From positions 122,213,062 to 122,277,061 of the forward strand of contig OW799236.1 of NCBI GenBank assembly GCA_941918925.1: DNA of 64,000 nt, given 5' to 3'. Each line of letters starts with the position of its first letter. Positions within the stretch are counted from its first letter, which is position 1. The DNA comes from Phyto melanocephala (taxonomy: Eukaryota; Arthropoda; Insecta; Diptera; Rhinophoridae). The position numbers were made by a program, and so were the translations under genes. The notes under the pieces were generated by a model. It was given only the letters and a program-made list of their open reading frames with translations. It was not told the origin of the DNA and made no database searches. Positions 12,131 to 23,818 of this stretch are shown here, piece by piece.

Positions 12131-14831
12131 TGAGTTACTAAGTTTTTATAAATTTAAATTTAGTTAAAAGAAACGTCATTGCTTCTTCGAAAAAATGTAT
12201 AATATTTTTTGCATTATGTATTTGCAAAAAGACGTATAAAAAAGTTACACAAGCCAGGGATCAAATTATGACCTACGAACGTGCCCACAAACTTAAATTT
12301 GTGATAAAATATCAACGAAAAAAAATTTTTGACAGTTGCCACGGTTTGTAAAAAAACAGTTTGGGATAAAAGGATAAATTTAAGCTGATATTGCTATTTT
12401 TATTTAATTTAAATTTGCAAGTTTTAAAGGTTTCTCTGTTAGAGATTATTTAAAGTTTTTATTAATAGTTTTTAAGATCTATAAGAACGATCAATTAAGT
12501 ACAGACTAAAACAAAACACTTGAGTCGCTCTGATCGAAATCCTGTGCTTGTGTTATAGTATAAAAAATTTTTACTTTACATTAATAAAGTTTACACTCAA
12601 AAACTACCCAAGTTTGGAAATGGGCTAATGTAAAACTTTTAAGAAAGACAAGATATTTGGCAAATATTGTTTTATGTAAAAAAAAACTGTGTTTTCTATT
12701 TGAAGAAATTTTTATTCTAGAACTAATATTTGCAAACTGTGAAGTTACTAAGAAGTAACTTATAGTTGTTTTTTTTTTGCATGCCAAAAGGTTTTCCTTA
12801 ACCCCCATCAAATATATCATGAACTATTGGAGGAAATTTTCCAAACAAATTTGGTTTTGAGTTGGACCAAATAATATATTTTTTTGTTTAATCAGCAATA
12901 TGTATTTTGATTATTATTTACTTCGGACGATAGCATACATATGTATGTATATACTTAAATTATTCAATCATTTCCTTATCAAGATATTGTATTATTATTA
13001 TTTTCGTTTTTTGATACATAAAACAAATTATATTTAGAGGAGGGTTACACAGATACTCTTTCTGTGAGTTGGTCTTATAAATATGTATATGTACAAGCAT
13101 AAGTATGTATATATATTAATGCATGTATGTATGTAATCTTAAGCATTATTGACTATGTATGTTTGTATGTGAAAGTTGAAAATTGATCGTCTCAATTTAA
13201 TTGCCTCTTCATACATACTTTTCATATTTTTGGTTAAAACCGGAATTCGCAAGTACAATAATATTTATAATAATGTATTGTTTATTATTCGTTTAAGCAA
13301 TTTATTTTTTGTAAAGATAATACAAATATTCGTTGATAAGATTAACAACAACAATTTAAAATATATACCTACTTTGTGTAAAAATTATAAATATTTCATA
13401 GATAACAACACCTACTAACTTCTTAAAGAGCGATGTACTTACATATTCAAACGTAGCCAAAAAAATAAGAAAAACAAAACTTAAAAGAGTAAAATTTTGG
13501 CGGAACTTCTGTTACTATTTTCATGTTCTACGTTTTCGATTTCTCGTTCGGTATTTCGATGTAGGTTTGTAACAAGGCATATTAAATTATCAGGTAATTG
13601 CAGTTCGGAGAGAATTTTTTTGTTTATATTTTTTATATTTGACAGTTGAAATTTAAAATAAGTGAAGAAAAAAATAATCAGCTGACGAAACAAGACTCCT
13701 GATGAATAAATGTGCCTGGGTTTGTAAGAAATTAAAAAAGTTATACGTTGCCACAGCTAATTAAAAAAGTGTGATTGAAAAGTCACTAAAATATTTTTTT
13801 TTATTAAAAACTCGGAAATTACAGTTGTAAATTATTAAAGAAAAGAAAAAAGGAGGTTAATGGGTCGAAATTAAATGTTAGTAGACTTTAGAAGGATTCT
13901 CAAACTAAACTTAAATCTTAAAGGCTAACGTCGATGCTGCAAGAAATATAAAAATCAACTTAAAATAACCAGTCGCTATTCATTGTTTCAATATCTATTA
14001 TTTTTCGGGAGAATTTGATAATAGATCAAGATTATGCTGACTGAAATTACAGTATTCTTTTAATAAATACTAGAATCGGTTTGTTTTTGGTTTTTATGTC
14101 CAATTTAATTTTTTAACATAACAGTGGATCAGTTTACTAAGTTATGATTTTTCCCTACTCGTCAAAACCTCAGTGAAAAATTTTGGGCATTTTTCCTATA
14201 TTTGGATAAATAAATACTTATGTGTACAGTCAAATCGCGATATTTCGCATCCCGGTAGTATATTCAAAAATATTAACAATTCGAAAAAAACGGCTGGCCT
14301 CTTGAGAAAAACTTTCGAAAAAATCTAAAAAATTTTGGACCAAATTTGTTTTTTGTTTTTTTACAATTGTTTCTTAGTCTATGTGAATAGGACCACAGGC
14401 AGGAACATATTAGGTGTGGATATTATGCAATGAGATTGCCAAGAATCACCAATGTAAAAGAAGAATCGGCAGTGTGAAATCGTTTTCTACTCTAGAGCAA
14501 AGGCCGGTTGTGGCACACGACTCAGTAAAGGAAATATACATACCAATTGATATCCACTATGGAGCGAAGGATTAAAGATATTACTTTTATCGAACATCCT
14601 AAGAAAATATTTAGGGATCTAAATTAGTTTTTGTTTAAGGATTTTTTGTAATATTTATTTTTATATTATCAGAATTATGTTTTTAGAAGATATAGTTTTT
14701 TTTTTATAATGATGAACAAAAGTGTTTTTGGTCTGAAAATGAAAAAAAAATACAATAATCTTTTTTCAATACTTTTTATTAGATTTTACGATCTTTTTTT
14801 TTTTTATATCAGTAAAAAATAATTCTTTATA
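12131..14831. other. AT-rich intergenic DNA upstream of the UGT gene
   Basis: About 2.7 kb with no recognised gene. It holds short TATG runs (12,940-13,165) and small open frames of 70-80 codons with biased AT composition that look like chance. A sequence at 14,225 starting ACAGTCAAATCGCGATAT resembles a pogo-type terminus, but no partner end was found. The UGT promoter should lie just upstream of 14,832; no clear TATA box is seen. Confidence 0.5.
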
Positions 14832-16573
14832 ATGGGTTCCTTAACATGGATTTGCATATTAACACTAATTCTTCTAACAACACCATCAATAGACTGTCGA
14901 CGTAAAAAAATATTGGGTTTATTCCCACATCCTGGTGTAAGTCATTTTCATTTCTTTCATCCCATACTACGAGGTTTAGCAGAACGTGGTCATGAGGTTA
15001 CCGTGGTCAGTCATTTCCCTGATAAAAGTCCCCCCATCGGTTATCAAGATGTGCCCTTAACTGGTCGAGAAACCTTGACCAATAGTGTAGATTTGAAGGT
15101 ATGTACATACATATGTTTTTAAAAATTTAAAAGAAAACTTTGTTAATTTAAAAATTTGCGTTTTTTTTTTTTATATGTATGTTATCGCAGATTTTTGAAA
15201 ATCGTAATTTTTACAATCACTTTATTGAATTCTTTATGCTATACGATTGGGGTATACAGGCCTGTAATCATACCTTAAGGTCGGATGCCTTGCGCCAAGT
15301 AATGCGTCATAATGCTCGCTATGATGTCATTTTAGTAGAACAATTTAATACCGATTGTATGATGAGTGTGGCTCATATTCTGGGAGCTCCAGTAATTGCC
15401 CTTAGCAGTTGTGCCATGATGCCCTGGCACTATGAACGCATGGGCATGCCTATTATCCCCTCGTATATACCGGCCTTGTTTATGGGTCAATCGGAGGAAA
15501 TGAGTTTAGCTGGTCGCTTGGGAAATTGGTTATCGTTTCATGGCATTAATTTCTTATATAAAATGTTTTCGATACCGGCTGCCGATTCTTTAGTTCAATA
15601 CAAGTTTGGCCGTGATATGCCTTCCGTAGGTGAGTTGGCTAAGGAGACGAATCTGATGTTTGTCAATCAACATTTTTCGTTAAGTGGTGCAAAACCACTG
15701 CCACCATCTGTAGTGGAATTGGGTGGTATACACATACAAAAGGCCAAGCCTTTAGATGTTGACTTGCAAAAGTTCTTGGATAATGCTGAAAGTGGTGTGG
15801 TATTTATAAGTTGGGGTTCAATGATAAAAGCTGAGACTATGCCAGCGCACAAACGCGATGCTATTGTTAAGGCCATGAAGCGTATGAGACAAAGGGTAAT
15901 TTGGAAATGGGAGAACGATTCATTGATTAATAAACCTGACAACATGTACATAAGCAAGTGGTTGCCTCAACGAGACATTCTCTGTCATCCCAATGTTAAA
16001 GTCTTTATGACACATGCCGGTCTCATGGGCAGTTCTGAAGCAGCCTATTGTGGCGTCCCGGTAGTGGCTACACCAATGTATGGTGATCAGTTTCTAAATG
16101 CAGCTGCCATGCAGCAAAGAGGCATGGGTATTATACTACACTATGAGGATATAAGTGAAAATAATGTTCTAAGAACTGTGAAGAAGGTTTTGGAGAAACA
16201 GTAAGTTGTTCCTACTATTTTTGTCATCTCATACAAAATTGATACTTAAAATTCCATTAGGTATTTCGACAACGCTAAAATGGTTTCCTATTCCTACAAA
16301 CATCGCCCCCAGACCGCTTTAGATACTGCAATGTGGTGGGTTGAGTACATTGCCAACACGGAGGGAACACCACTGATCAAGTCAACGTCCGTATACATGT
16401 CTCGCTTTGTCTACTACTCTCTTGATGTCTATTTAATGATTGGAATTACACTTTTGGTTTCGGCATTGTCTTGGTATTGGATAATTAAAAAATTTACTGC
16501 AAAACTTTCTAAACCTAATAAAATGAAACCAAAACAAGTAGAGACTAAAATTGAAATTAAAAAAACTAAATGA
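14832..16573 (+). CDS. UDP-glycosyltransferase, 3 exons, 529 aa
   Basis: Exons are 14832-15098, 15191-16200 and 16261-16573, with GT-AG introns of 92 and 60 bases; 1590 nt reads through to TGA. Residues 1-22 form a signal peptide with a hydrophobic core CILTLILL. His38, in HPGVSHFHFF, is at the position of the catalytic His of UGTs, followed by LAERGHEVTVVS. Residues about 359-402 carry the UGT signature (FMTHAGLMGSSEAAYCGVPV, then PMYGDQFLNA) that binds the UDP-sugar. A membrane segment lies near 482-503 (YLMIGITLLVSALSWYW), followed by a basic tail ending KKTK, a dilysine KKxx ER-retrieval signal. It is probably an ER membrane enzyme with a lumenal catalytic domain that glycosylates small lipophilic molecules; the substrate cannot be told from sequence. 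The signature has THAG where most members have THGG. The length is typical for insect UGTs. Confidence 0.95.
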
Positions 16574-17801
16574 AATTAATTAAAATTTCCTGTTATCCTT
16601 TGTAATTTGTGATATTTTTTGAAAATATATGTTTAAAAAAAATTAATATATATGTATTTGTAAAACATAGTGAAGTAATAAGTAAATTTGTAGTAATTTC
16701 TCTAAATAAGGTTTGGTACACAAAAGTTTTATCCAAAAGTTGGATTTTTAACAAAAAAATATAAATGTACATATTCCGATTTTTTAAAATTTTTTTTTAT
16801 TCAAATTGGGTTTTCAGCAAAAACACGTTTTTACTAATCAATCAGAAAAAAAAATATAAATGGGCATGGCTCGGCTTTGTTTAACGTAAGCGGTATTTTT
16901 TTTTCCATTAAATAACAGGTCAGTTATAAACAATGTTAAAAAAAATGTTTATATAACATTAACTATAATATACATACATAGAAGGCAACCTTTATGGGAC
17001 TTTTTTCACCTTTTGTCGACTTACTTTCCAGCATTTCCGGCTTAAAACGATAAAGTACTTATTTTTTAGTTACTTTTTGTCCAATTTGAAAGAAGAGGCA
17101 AGATTGAAAATAAACTAAAAATATAGAAAGTAAGCATAGTCTTCTCTCTCTCTCTCTAACATTTCCTTTTTCAACCTTAGATTAAGAAAAACACTAGTAT
17201 CATAAGGGCTTTGAGAACGTTCCGTTTGACCACTATAAACAAACCAAGTTTCTACATAATTTTTTTATCTTGTTATAATTGCTCTACACTGCATTTATCG
17301 TTAATGTATCACCAGCATGAGCTAAATATATCACCATCTCTAAATTATAATGCTGAAAATTTCAATTTAAGTTGGCAACACATCAATTGTTAATTTTTGT
17401 TTTTTTAACGAGACGAATTAACAAGGTGACTGTAAGCGATTAGCGAATTATTTACTTTATGTACATATACTATTGCTAAGCATTGTTAATGTTTTTATTT
17501 AAATGTATTTATGTGCATATAATTGAGTTACTATAGTAAGAGTTAATATTTTTGTGGATATTTGTTGACATTTATTGTACATTTACACAAAATTCCGGTT
17601 TTTTGTATTGTGTATATTGTTACTATGCATTCACCTTATAAATTCGTTTTTGATTAATCTTTATCTTTTGACTAAACGAGTAATTTTAATAATACATTTT
17701 TTCGGTTGCCTTATTTCATTGGCAATAAAGTGTTCCGACAGTTAAGTTTTTATACTAGAAAAACATTCCAGTAGTTGTAAATAAAAATATAAAGGGATAA
17801 A
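16574..17801. other. spacer between UGT and ScpX genes
   Basis: Begins with the UGT 3' UTR; ATTAAA at about 16,579 is a possible weak poly(A) signal. It also holds a TC-rich run near 17,142-17,156 and the 5' region of ScpX. No recognised gene. Confidence 0.5.
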
Positions 17802-20608
17802 ATGGCAAAAACTCGTGTATATGTTGTTGGTGTTGGAATGACCAAGGTAAAATTACAAATGAAAAAATTATTGTAAAAAGATAATAAAATTACATTTGAA
17901 CTTTGATCACAAAATGAAGACACATAATTAATTGCATATACATATTAACTATTGCAAAATATGTTATTAAGTAACTTTAACACAGTTCGATAATAATTGT
18001 TTTCATAAAACAAAGGATTGTTCATTTGAAAAAGAGCTTATCAATATTATCGTATGTATTAACATTGTAATAAAAGGTTCGTTCGAGTACTTTTACTGCA
18101 CTTTGTAGTAAATGAGTAATTATTTATTAAAGGTTCGTTCGAGAACTCACAAATTTGTACGAATTTGTACAAATTTTTACTGCATTTTACGAAATTGCGT
18201 TCGTTTACACAAATTTGTAGTAAATGAGAGCACAAATAGAGAGCGAAAAGTGACAGTTCTTGACTGAGTATTTGCAAATTTTTACAACAGAAATTTCTTG
18301 CTGTAAGATTTAGCAAAACCAAAAAACATATGATTCAAAAGGTAAACAAACAAACGTAAGCAAACAAAAAGTATACAATTTGTGAAAAAAATATTAAAAA
18401 AAAGGAAAATCCAAACAAAAGTGCAAAATATTATTAAATTTAAATTGTTTGTAAAATAAAGTTAGTTAACAATGTCTACAGACGAAAGAATGGAACTGCC
18501 TGAATCTGGCGCAGGTATACATACTTAAATACATATTTGCACATATGTATGTATGTACATAGTTCCCATTAAACTTTATTTATTTGCCATCAGCTGTTGC
18601 TTCAATCTTACGAATTTTTACAAATGTCTGTTCGAGTACTTTTTTGAACAAATTCTCTTTTTGAGAGTAAAATTTTCAATTTACTAAATAATTACTCATT
18701 TACTACAAAGTGCAGCAAAAGTACTCGAACGAACCTTAAATTGAAAGTTTTACTTTAAAAAAGAGAATTTGTCCAAAAAAGTACTCGAACAGACATTTGT
18801 AAAAATTCGTAAGATTGAAGCAACAGCTGATGGTAAATAAATAAAGTTTAATGGGAACTATGTACATACACACATATGTGCAAATATGTATTTATGTATG
18901 TATACCTGCGCCGGATTCAGGCAGTTCCATTCTTTCATCTGTAGACATTGTTAACTAACTTTATTTCACAAACAATTTAAATTTAATAATATTTTGCACT
19001 TTGGTTTGGATTTTCCTTTTTTTTAAATTTTTTTCACAAATTGTATACGTTTTGTTTGCTTACTTTTGTTTGTTTACCTTTTGAATCATATGTTTTTTGG
19101 TTTTGCTAAATCTTACAGCAAGAAATTTCTGTTGTAAAAATTTGCAAATACTCAGTCAAGAACTGTCACTTTTCGTTCTATATTTGTGCTCTCATTTACT
19201 ACAAATTTGTGTAAACGAACGCAATTTCGTAAAATGCAGTAAAAATTTGTACAAATTCGTACAAATTTGTGAGTTCTCGAACGAACCTAAAATATTGCAT
19301 AGGATGTTTATTGAACTTTGAGTTTGCTAAACTATAAATATGATAAAGTAGGTATTCGAAAATTAAACTTAGATTTTATTAAATCTTTAACAATTTTGAA
19401 TTCAAAATAGTATAAAAAAAGATCAAAAGTTGTTATGGAAATTTTGAATAAATGTATACCTATAGGTAAATCTATATATCTTAAAGATACGGCAATGGTT
19501 ACTAAATATTGAAGACAAGATATATTATTAGTGTACTATGTAGGTACCTATGTATGTATATGTAATTTGGTTACATTTTTTTTTAATTTTTTGTTAAATT
19601 TTTTTGAAATAAATTTTAAAATATTTAAAAAAAGCTTTAAAAACAACAGGTTTTAAAAAATTATTACAATATAATTTTAATTCTGCTTTATGAAAACTTT
19701 GCAAATATTATTCTCTTAACATTGCTATATTATAAATGAATTTCAATTTCAGTTTGAAAAACCTGGTCGCCGTGCTGATGTTTGTTATCCTGATATGGCC
19801 AAAGAGGCCATTACTAAAGCTTTAATCGATGCTAAAATATCGTACCATGATATTCAACAAGCCGCAGTTGGTTATGTTTACGGTGATTCTACCTCTGGTC
19901 AGCGTGCTCTTTATGATGTTGGCATGACCGGCATTCCAGTTTACAATGTCAATAACAACTGTTCGACTGGTTCAAGTGCTCTATATTTGGGTAAACAAAT
20001 TATTGAATCTGGTAATGCTGATTGCGTTTTGGCTTTAGGATTTGAGAAAATGGAACGTGGTTCCTTATCAGCAAAGGTATAATAATTTTTTTTTTAACTG
20101 CAGTTTTTTTTTAAATAATAATTAAATTTTTTATTTAAAATTTTAGTACTTTGATCGTGCTAATCCCATGGAACGCCACGTCACCGTTATGTCCGAGTTG
20201 ACCGAAATAGGTACTGGTCCAATGGCTGCACAAATTTTCGGAAATGCTGGCAAAGAACACATGCAGAAATATGGTACTAAACCTGAACATTTTGGTAAAA
20301 TTGCTTGGAAAAATCATAAACATTCTGTTAATAATCCGTAAGTAAAAAATAATACATTTTTTTAGTACAAAGTTTCATTTATTTCTTTAAAAAATTTAAT
20401 GATATCTTATCAAAAAATAATCATCAAGGAACAAAGTTAACAATTTCATTATTATACATGATTTTCGAACACAAAAACAACATACGACATTAGCATTATA
20501 GTTATTGGGAATTTTACTAAATATTTTAAGTTTATTTTTCTTTAAATTTATTTTTAATTTATACAATAACAATTTAACAATTTGTTAACCTCAGCGTCTT
20601 ATGCTATG

Positions 20609-20643
<35 letters not shown>

Positions 20644-21888
20644 TAACTCAAAAATTTATGAAAATTTGTTTTAATGAATCCAAAACCTTAAAAATAAAAT
20701 CCATGCCTTTAACACATCTAACCATTACTTTACCACATCATGATTCTACTCATTTACTCGGTCATGGTTTATTTCCGCTAACATTTTGAGTTTTCTTGTT
20801 TTTCGTTCTCTTAATGCCACCTCAGCTACTCCCAGTTTAGAGATGAATACACATTGGAACAAATTATGAAATCGCCGTCTATTGTAGAGGGAGTACTTAC
20901 AAAATTGCAGTGTTGTCCCACTTCTGATGGGTCAGGTGCTGCTATTTTGGCTTCGGAAGCTTTTGTACGCAGACATGGTTTGGAATCACAAGCTGTCGAA
21001 ATTGTTGGCATGGAGATGGCTACTGATCTAGAATCGACCTTTAAAGATAAATCTTTAATGAAAATTGCTGGTTATGATATGACCAAATTGGCTGCCTCTC
21101 GTCTCTTTGCCAAATCTGGCTATAAACCAACGGATGTACAAGTTGTGGAATTACACGATTGTTTCTCTGCTAACGAACTGATCACCTACGAAGCTTTGGG
21201 TTTGTGCCCAGAGGGGGGTGCCGGAGAACTAATTGATCGAGGTGACAATACTTATGGGGGTAAATATGTAATAAACCCTAGTGGAGGTCTCATTTCTAAG
21301 GGACATCCTTTGGGCGCCACTGGTTTAGCTCAATGCGCTGAATTGTGCTGGCAGTTGCGTGGTTTAGCCGAAAAACGCCAGGTTAAAGACGCCAAATTGG
21401 CTTTGCAACACAACTTGGGTTTGGGTGGTGCTGTGGTTGTTTCCTTGTATCGTTTAGGTTTTCCTGTCGCCGCTGGTGTTAAATACAATTTGACTACTGC
21501 CTCGAGTGTTAATGGTTTTAAGGTTGCTCCATTAATGAAACTTCTTGAAGAAGCCATGCAAGAAGATCAAGATAATCTTATTGAAAAGGTTCGTGCCATC
21601 TACGGCTTTAAGGTAACAAATGGTCCCAACGGTCAAACTGCTTTCTGGACCATTAATGCCAGGGAGGGCAAGGGTAAAATCACCTTGGATGGAAAGGAAA
21701 AATGTGATGTGACATTCATTATAAATGATGAAGATGTTACGGATTTAATGACTGGCAAACTTCCACCCCAAAAAGCATTTTTCCAAGGTAAAATTAAGAT
21801 TCAAGGTAACATGGGTGCAGCTATGAAACTGATGGACTTGCAACGTTCTACTGCCGGTCGTATTGAAGCTTTGCGCGCTAAATTGTAA
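17802..21888 (+). CDS. ScpX: sterol carrier protein X (3-ketoacyl-CoA thiolase + SCP2), 4 exons, 540 aa
   Basis: Exons are 17802-17846, 19753-20076, 20147-20337 and 20826-21888, with all introns GT-AG; 1623 nt ends at TAA. The protein begins [15 protein letters not shown] and continues [14 protein letters not shown]. Cys85 in [11 protein letters not shown] is the nucleophile of the thiolase. [11 protein letters not shown] and [10 protein letters not shown] carry the other conserved thiolase catalytic motifs. The C-terminal ~120 residues form an SCP2 sterol/lipid-binding domain. The last three residues, AKL, are a PTS1 peroxisomal import signal. The known role of the family is peroxisomal beta-oxidation of branched-chain acyl-CoAs plus lipid transfer. 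Length is close to the human (547 aa) protein. Intron 1 (1.9 kb) contains a fold-back element and intron 3 a T31 tract. A+T-rich introns and an ordinary coding sequence give no sign of inactivation. Confidence 0.97.
18472..18664 (+). pseudogene. captured 5' gene fragment, left arm of the fold-back
   Basis: ATG at 18472 opens [14 protein letters not shown], followed by a GT donor at 18515. A pyrimidine-rich acceptor ends in CAG at 18593. Joining 18472-18514 to 18594 keeps one frame up to TGA at 18662-18664. The sequence before the ATG looks like an insect 5' UTR (A-rich leader ending GTTAACA). I do not recognise the source gene. The fragment ends where fold-back sequence (GTTCGAGTACTTTT) begins, so the tail is probably not original coding sequence. 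Confidence 0.4.
18755..18948 (-). pseudogene. captured 5' gene fragment, right arm of the fold-back
   Basis: Mirror copy of the left-arm fragment. ATG is at 18948-18946, the 43-base start exon ends at 18906 before GT, and the acceptor exon starts at 18826. Within the start exon it differs from the left arm at two positions (GAC/GAT and TCT/TCC), both synonymous. Confidence 0.4.
20610..20640. repeat. T31 homopolymer in ScpX intron 3
   Basis: Thirty-one consecutive T in the 488-base intron between exons 3 and 4. It is too far from the acceptor at 20,824 to be its polypyrimidine tract. Probably the poly(A) remnant of a retroposed insertion or a slippage product. Confidence 0.85.
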
Positions 21889-21997
21889 ATTTTTTTAATA
21901 TTTTTTTTATTATATGCATATTTTTTTGTTAATATATTTTTAATAAGTGGAAAAGGATGTATAACTAGTATTTTTTATACGAAACAGAAATTATTAA

Positions 21998-22003
21998 AAT
22001 AAA
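21998..22003 (+). promoter_or_regulatory. poly(A) signal of ScpX
   Basis: AATAAA lies 110 bases after the stop codon. A second AATAAA follows at 22030-22035. Either spacing is normal for a short 3' UTR. Confidence 0.55.
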
Positions 22004-22035
22004 ATTTTATAAATACAAGAATCTACTCCAATAAA

Positions 22036-22780
22036 TTTAAATAGAAAACGTATTCGAAAAGCCGGTAAAATTATATTCTTACAATTGGATTGTAACTGAG
22101 TGCATTATAGACTAACTTCATTACTCACTATCGTTGCGAATTTTGTTTTAAAATTAAGCGTTTTTCTTCTATACATTTTCTTTTATTAAAACATACGTTG
22201 TTCTTGGTTTTTTTTATTCTTATTTACTTTTAAAAACAACTGTCAACAATTTATTAACAAATTGTTGTTATAATTTATAACTCAAATTTCTTTAAAACGT
22301 TAAGCCAAAAGGTATGCAAAACTTATTTTATTACAAATACTAGGGTGCAATACTACTGACTTTTTATTACTAAATTTGAATTTTTTTAAAATATTGACAA
22401 AAGTTGGTGAATTGTTTTGACTAATTCGAAAGAAGAGCCTTTTACCTTTCATTTCGTTATACTGAGAGCACGGAGGTAAACCGAGCTGACTTTTTCTTCA
22501 ACGAAAACAATCAATGCTGAATTTTTAAGGACAATTTTGATGCACTTTTTCTTTACCTTTAAATTAAAAACAAGGCTTCGGACTTAAATATAATCGACAC
22601 TCAGATTTTTCGCTCGAAACATACTCGATATATAAATCTCTGAATATTAACAAAATTACCATATATTTCCCTTTTACAACATTAACCTGATTTCAACCAA
22701 TATTTTCTAGGAATATATATACATACGGACATTGTTACACTAACATATTTCTTTATAAGAATTCAGAATATATTTACATA
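22036..22780. other. intergenic DNA, nothing recognised
   Basis: AT-rich DNA between ScpX and a MITE. No coding or structured signal seen. Confidence 0.5.
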
Positions 22781-23382
22781 CCCAATAAGCATTTTGGCTG
22801 GAATTCAATTGGAATCACATTTGAAATCCAGTCACAATTTCCAATTTTCAGTGTTAAATTACAGTTGAAACACAGTTGAATTCAATAGCGAATCCAGCAA
22901 AACTATCCATTGAATTACAGTTGAACAAACCAGTACCTTTACAGTGTAATTCCAGCCTTGAATAACAGTGTGATTCAAGTTAAACCGAACCGGTTTTTAT
23001 ACTTGACTTCAAGCATGGAATTGCAGTGGAATTCAAGTCGAACCGAACCTGTTTTTACCGTTGAATTCAAACATGGAATTTCAGTGTTATTCAAGCAATG
23101 TTACAACAGTATTTAAATAGTGTTATAACATTATTTTAACAATAATTTCCAAACCATTTTCTGCCACATTTTGGGGTAATTTCCTCTTGTAAAAATATTA
23201 ATTATGAAATCATTATTATCACCGCCGACAATGCTTTGGCTATATGCTTCAAACAAATTTTTTGTTGTTTTTTAACAAACTTCAAACTGACTGGAAAGAG
23301 GATGGATTTTAAATGTAATTCAAGCTTGGATTCACACTGGAATTCCAACATTGGAATTCATAAAAAATTTGTGTTTATTGGG
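22781..23382. repeat. 602 bp TIR element with CCCAATAA ends and TA target site
   Basis: CCCAATAAGCA at 22781 and TGTTTATTGGG ending at 23382 are inverted; TA flanks each side (22779-22780, 23383-23384). The inside is rich in GAATTCAA and CAGTG motifs. Two 58 bp tandem units occupy about 22,970-23,087, each holding ACCGAACC and GTTTTTA. No transposase. The TA duplication fits a Tc1/mariner-type donor. Confidence 0.7.
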
Positions 23383-23818
23383 TATGTACTGTATGTGGTC
23401 CTACGTTCTGTAAAAATTACAAACGGGTGTAAAAATATTAAGTTGTTGTGTAAAAACTTTAAACTTAATCCATTTTAACGATAAAATTTAAGAAAATCCC
23501 AAAATGTTTTTTAATATTTTATGTACATATGTAAAGTACATACATAAATATGTATGAATGTATGTACTATGTATAAATACTATTGTTTTTAAAATAACTT
23601 GAAATTCTTTATTTTTTTATTATTAAGACAAATACTGTTAATATTTGTCATTATAAGATATTATTTACTACAAAAATATAAATAGAATTCTTGACAAGTG
23701 TTTTATGTTGACAAAGTGTACTGCTACATACTTTTCTTCGGTTAAGCGGATAACAAAATGTTGGCTTTTAAATTGGTCCAAATTGTTATTGTGAAAAAGT
23801 GTGCTTTAAACGATATTT
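23383..23818. other. intergenic DNA, nothing recognised
   Basis: AT-rich, with short TATG motifs near 23,520-23,565. No gene seen. Confidence 0.5.

Larger units (their letters stand above)
18076..19287. mobile_element. fold-back element in ScpX intron 1, arrangement A-B-A'-B'
   Basis: TAAAA occurs immediately left (18071-18075) and right (19288-19292) as a 5 bp target duplication. The element begins GGTTCGTTCGAGTACTTTTA and ends with GAGTTCTCGAACGAACC. A roughly 550 bp block B (18132-18682) is followed at 18738-19287 by its near-identical reverse complement B'. The 55 bp between them is the reverse complement of the left-end block A (18076-18131). Subterminal DNA holds repeats built on ACAAATTTGTACGAATTTG. 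Each arm carries a gene-like fragment (see 18,472). No transposase is encoded, so it must move by trans-acting enzyme; the superfamily is not identified. Confidence 0.85.

Noticed and set aside
15667..15957. 96-codon minus-strand frame within the UGT gene
   Set aside because: Antisense to well-supported UGT exon 2.
18059..19321. Matching open frames [13 protein letters not shown]... in both fold-back arms
   Set aside because: They are identical because the arms are inverted copies; the frame is AT-biased and extends into different flanks at each end.
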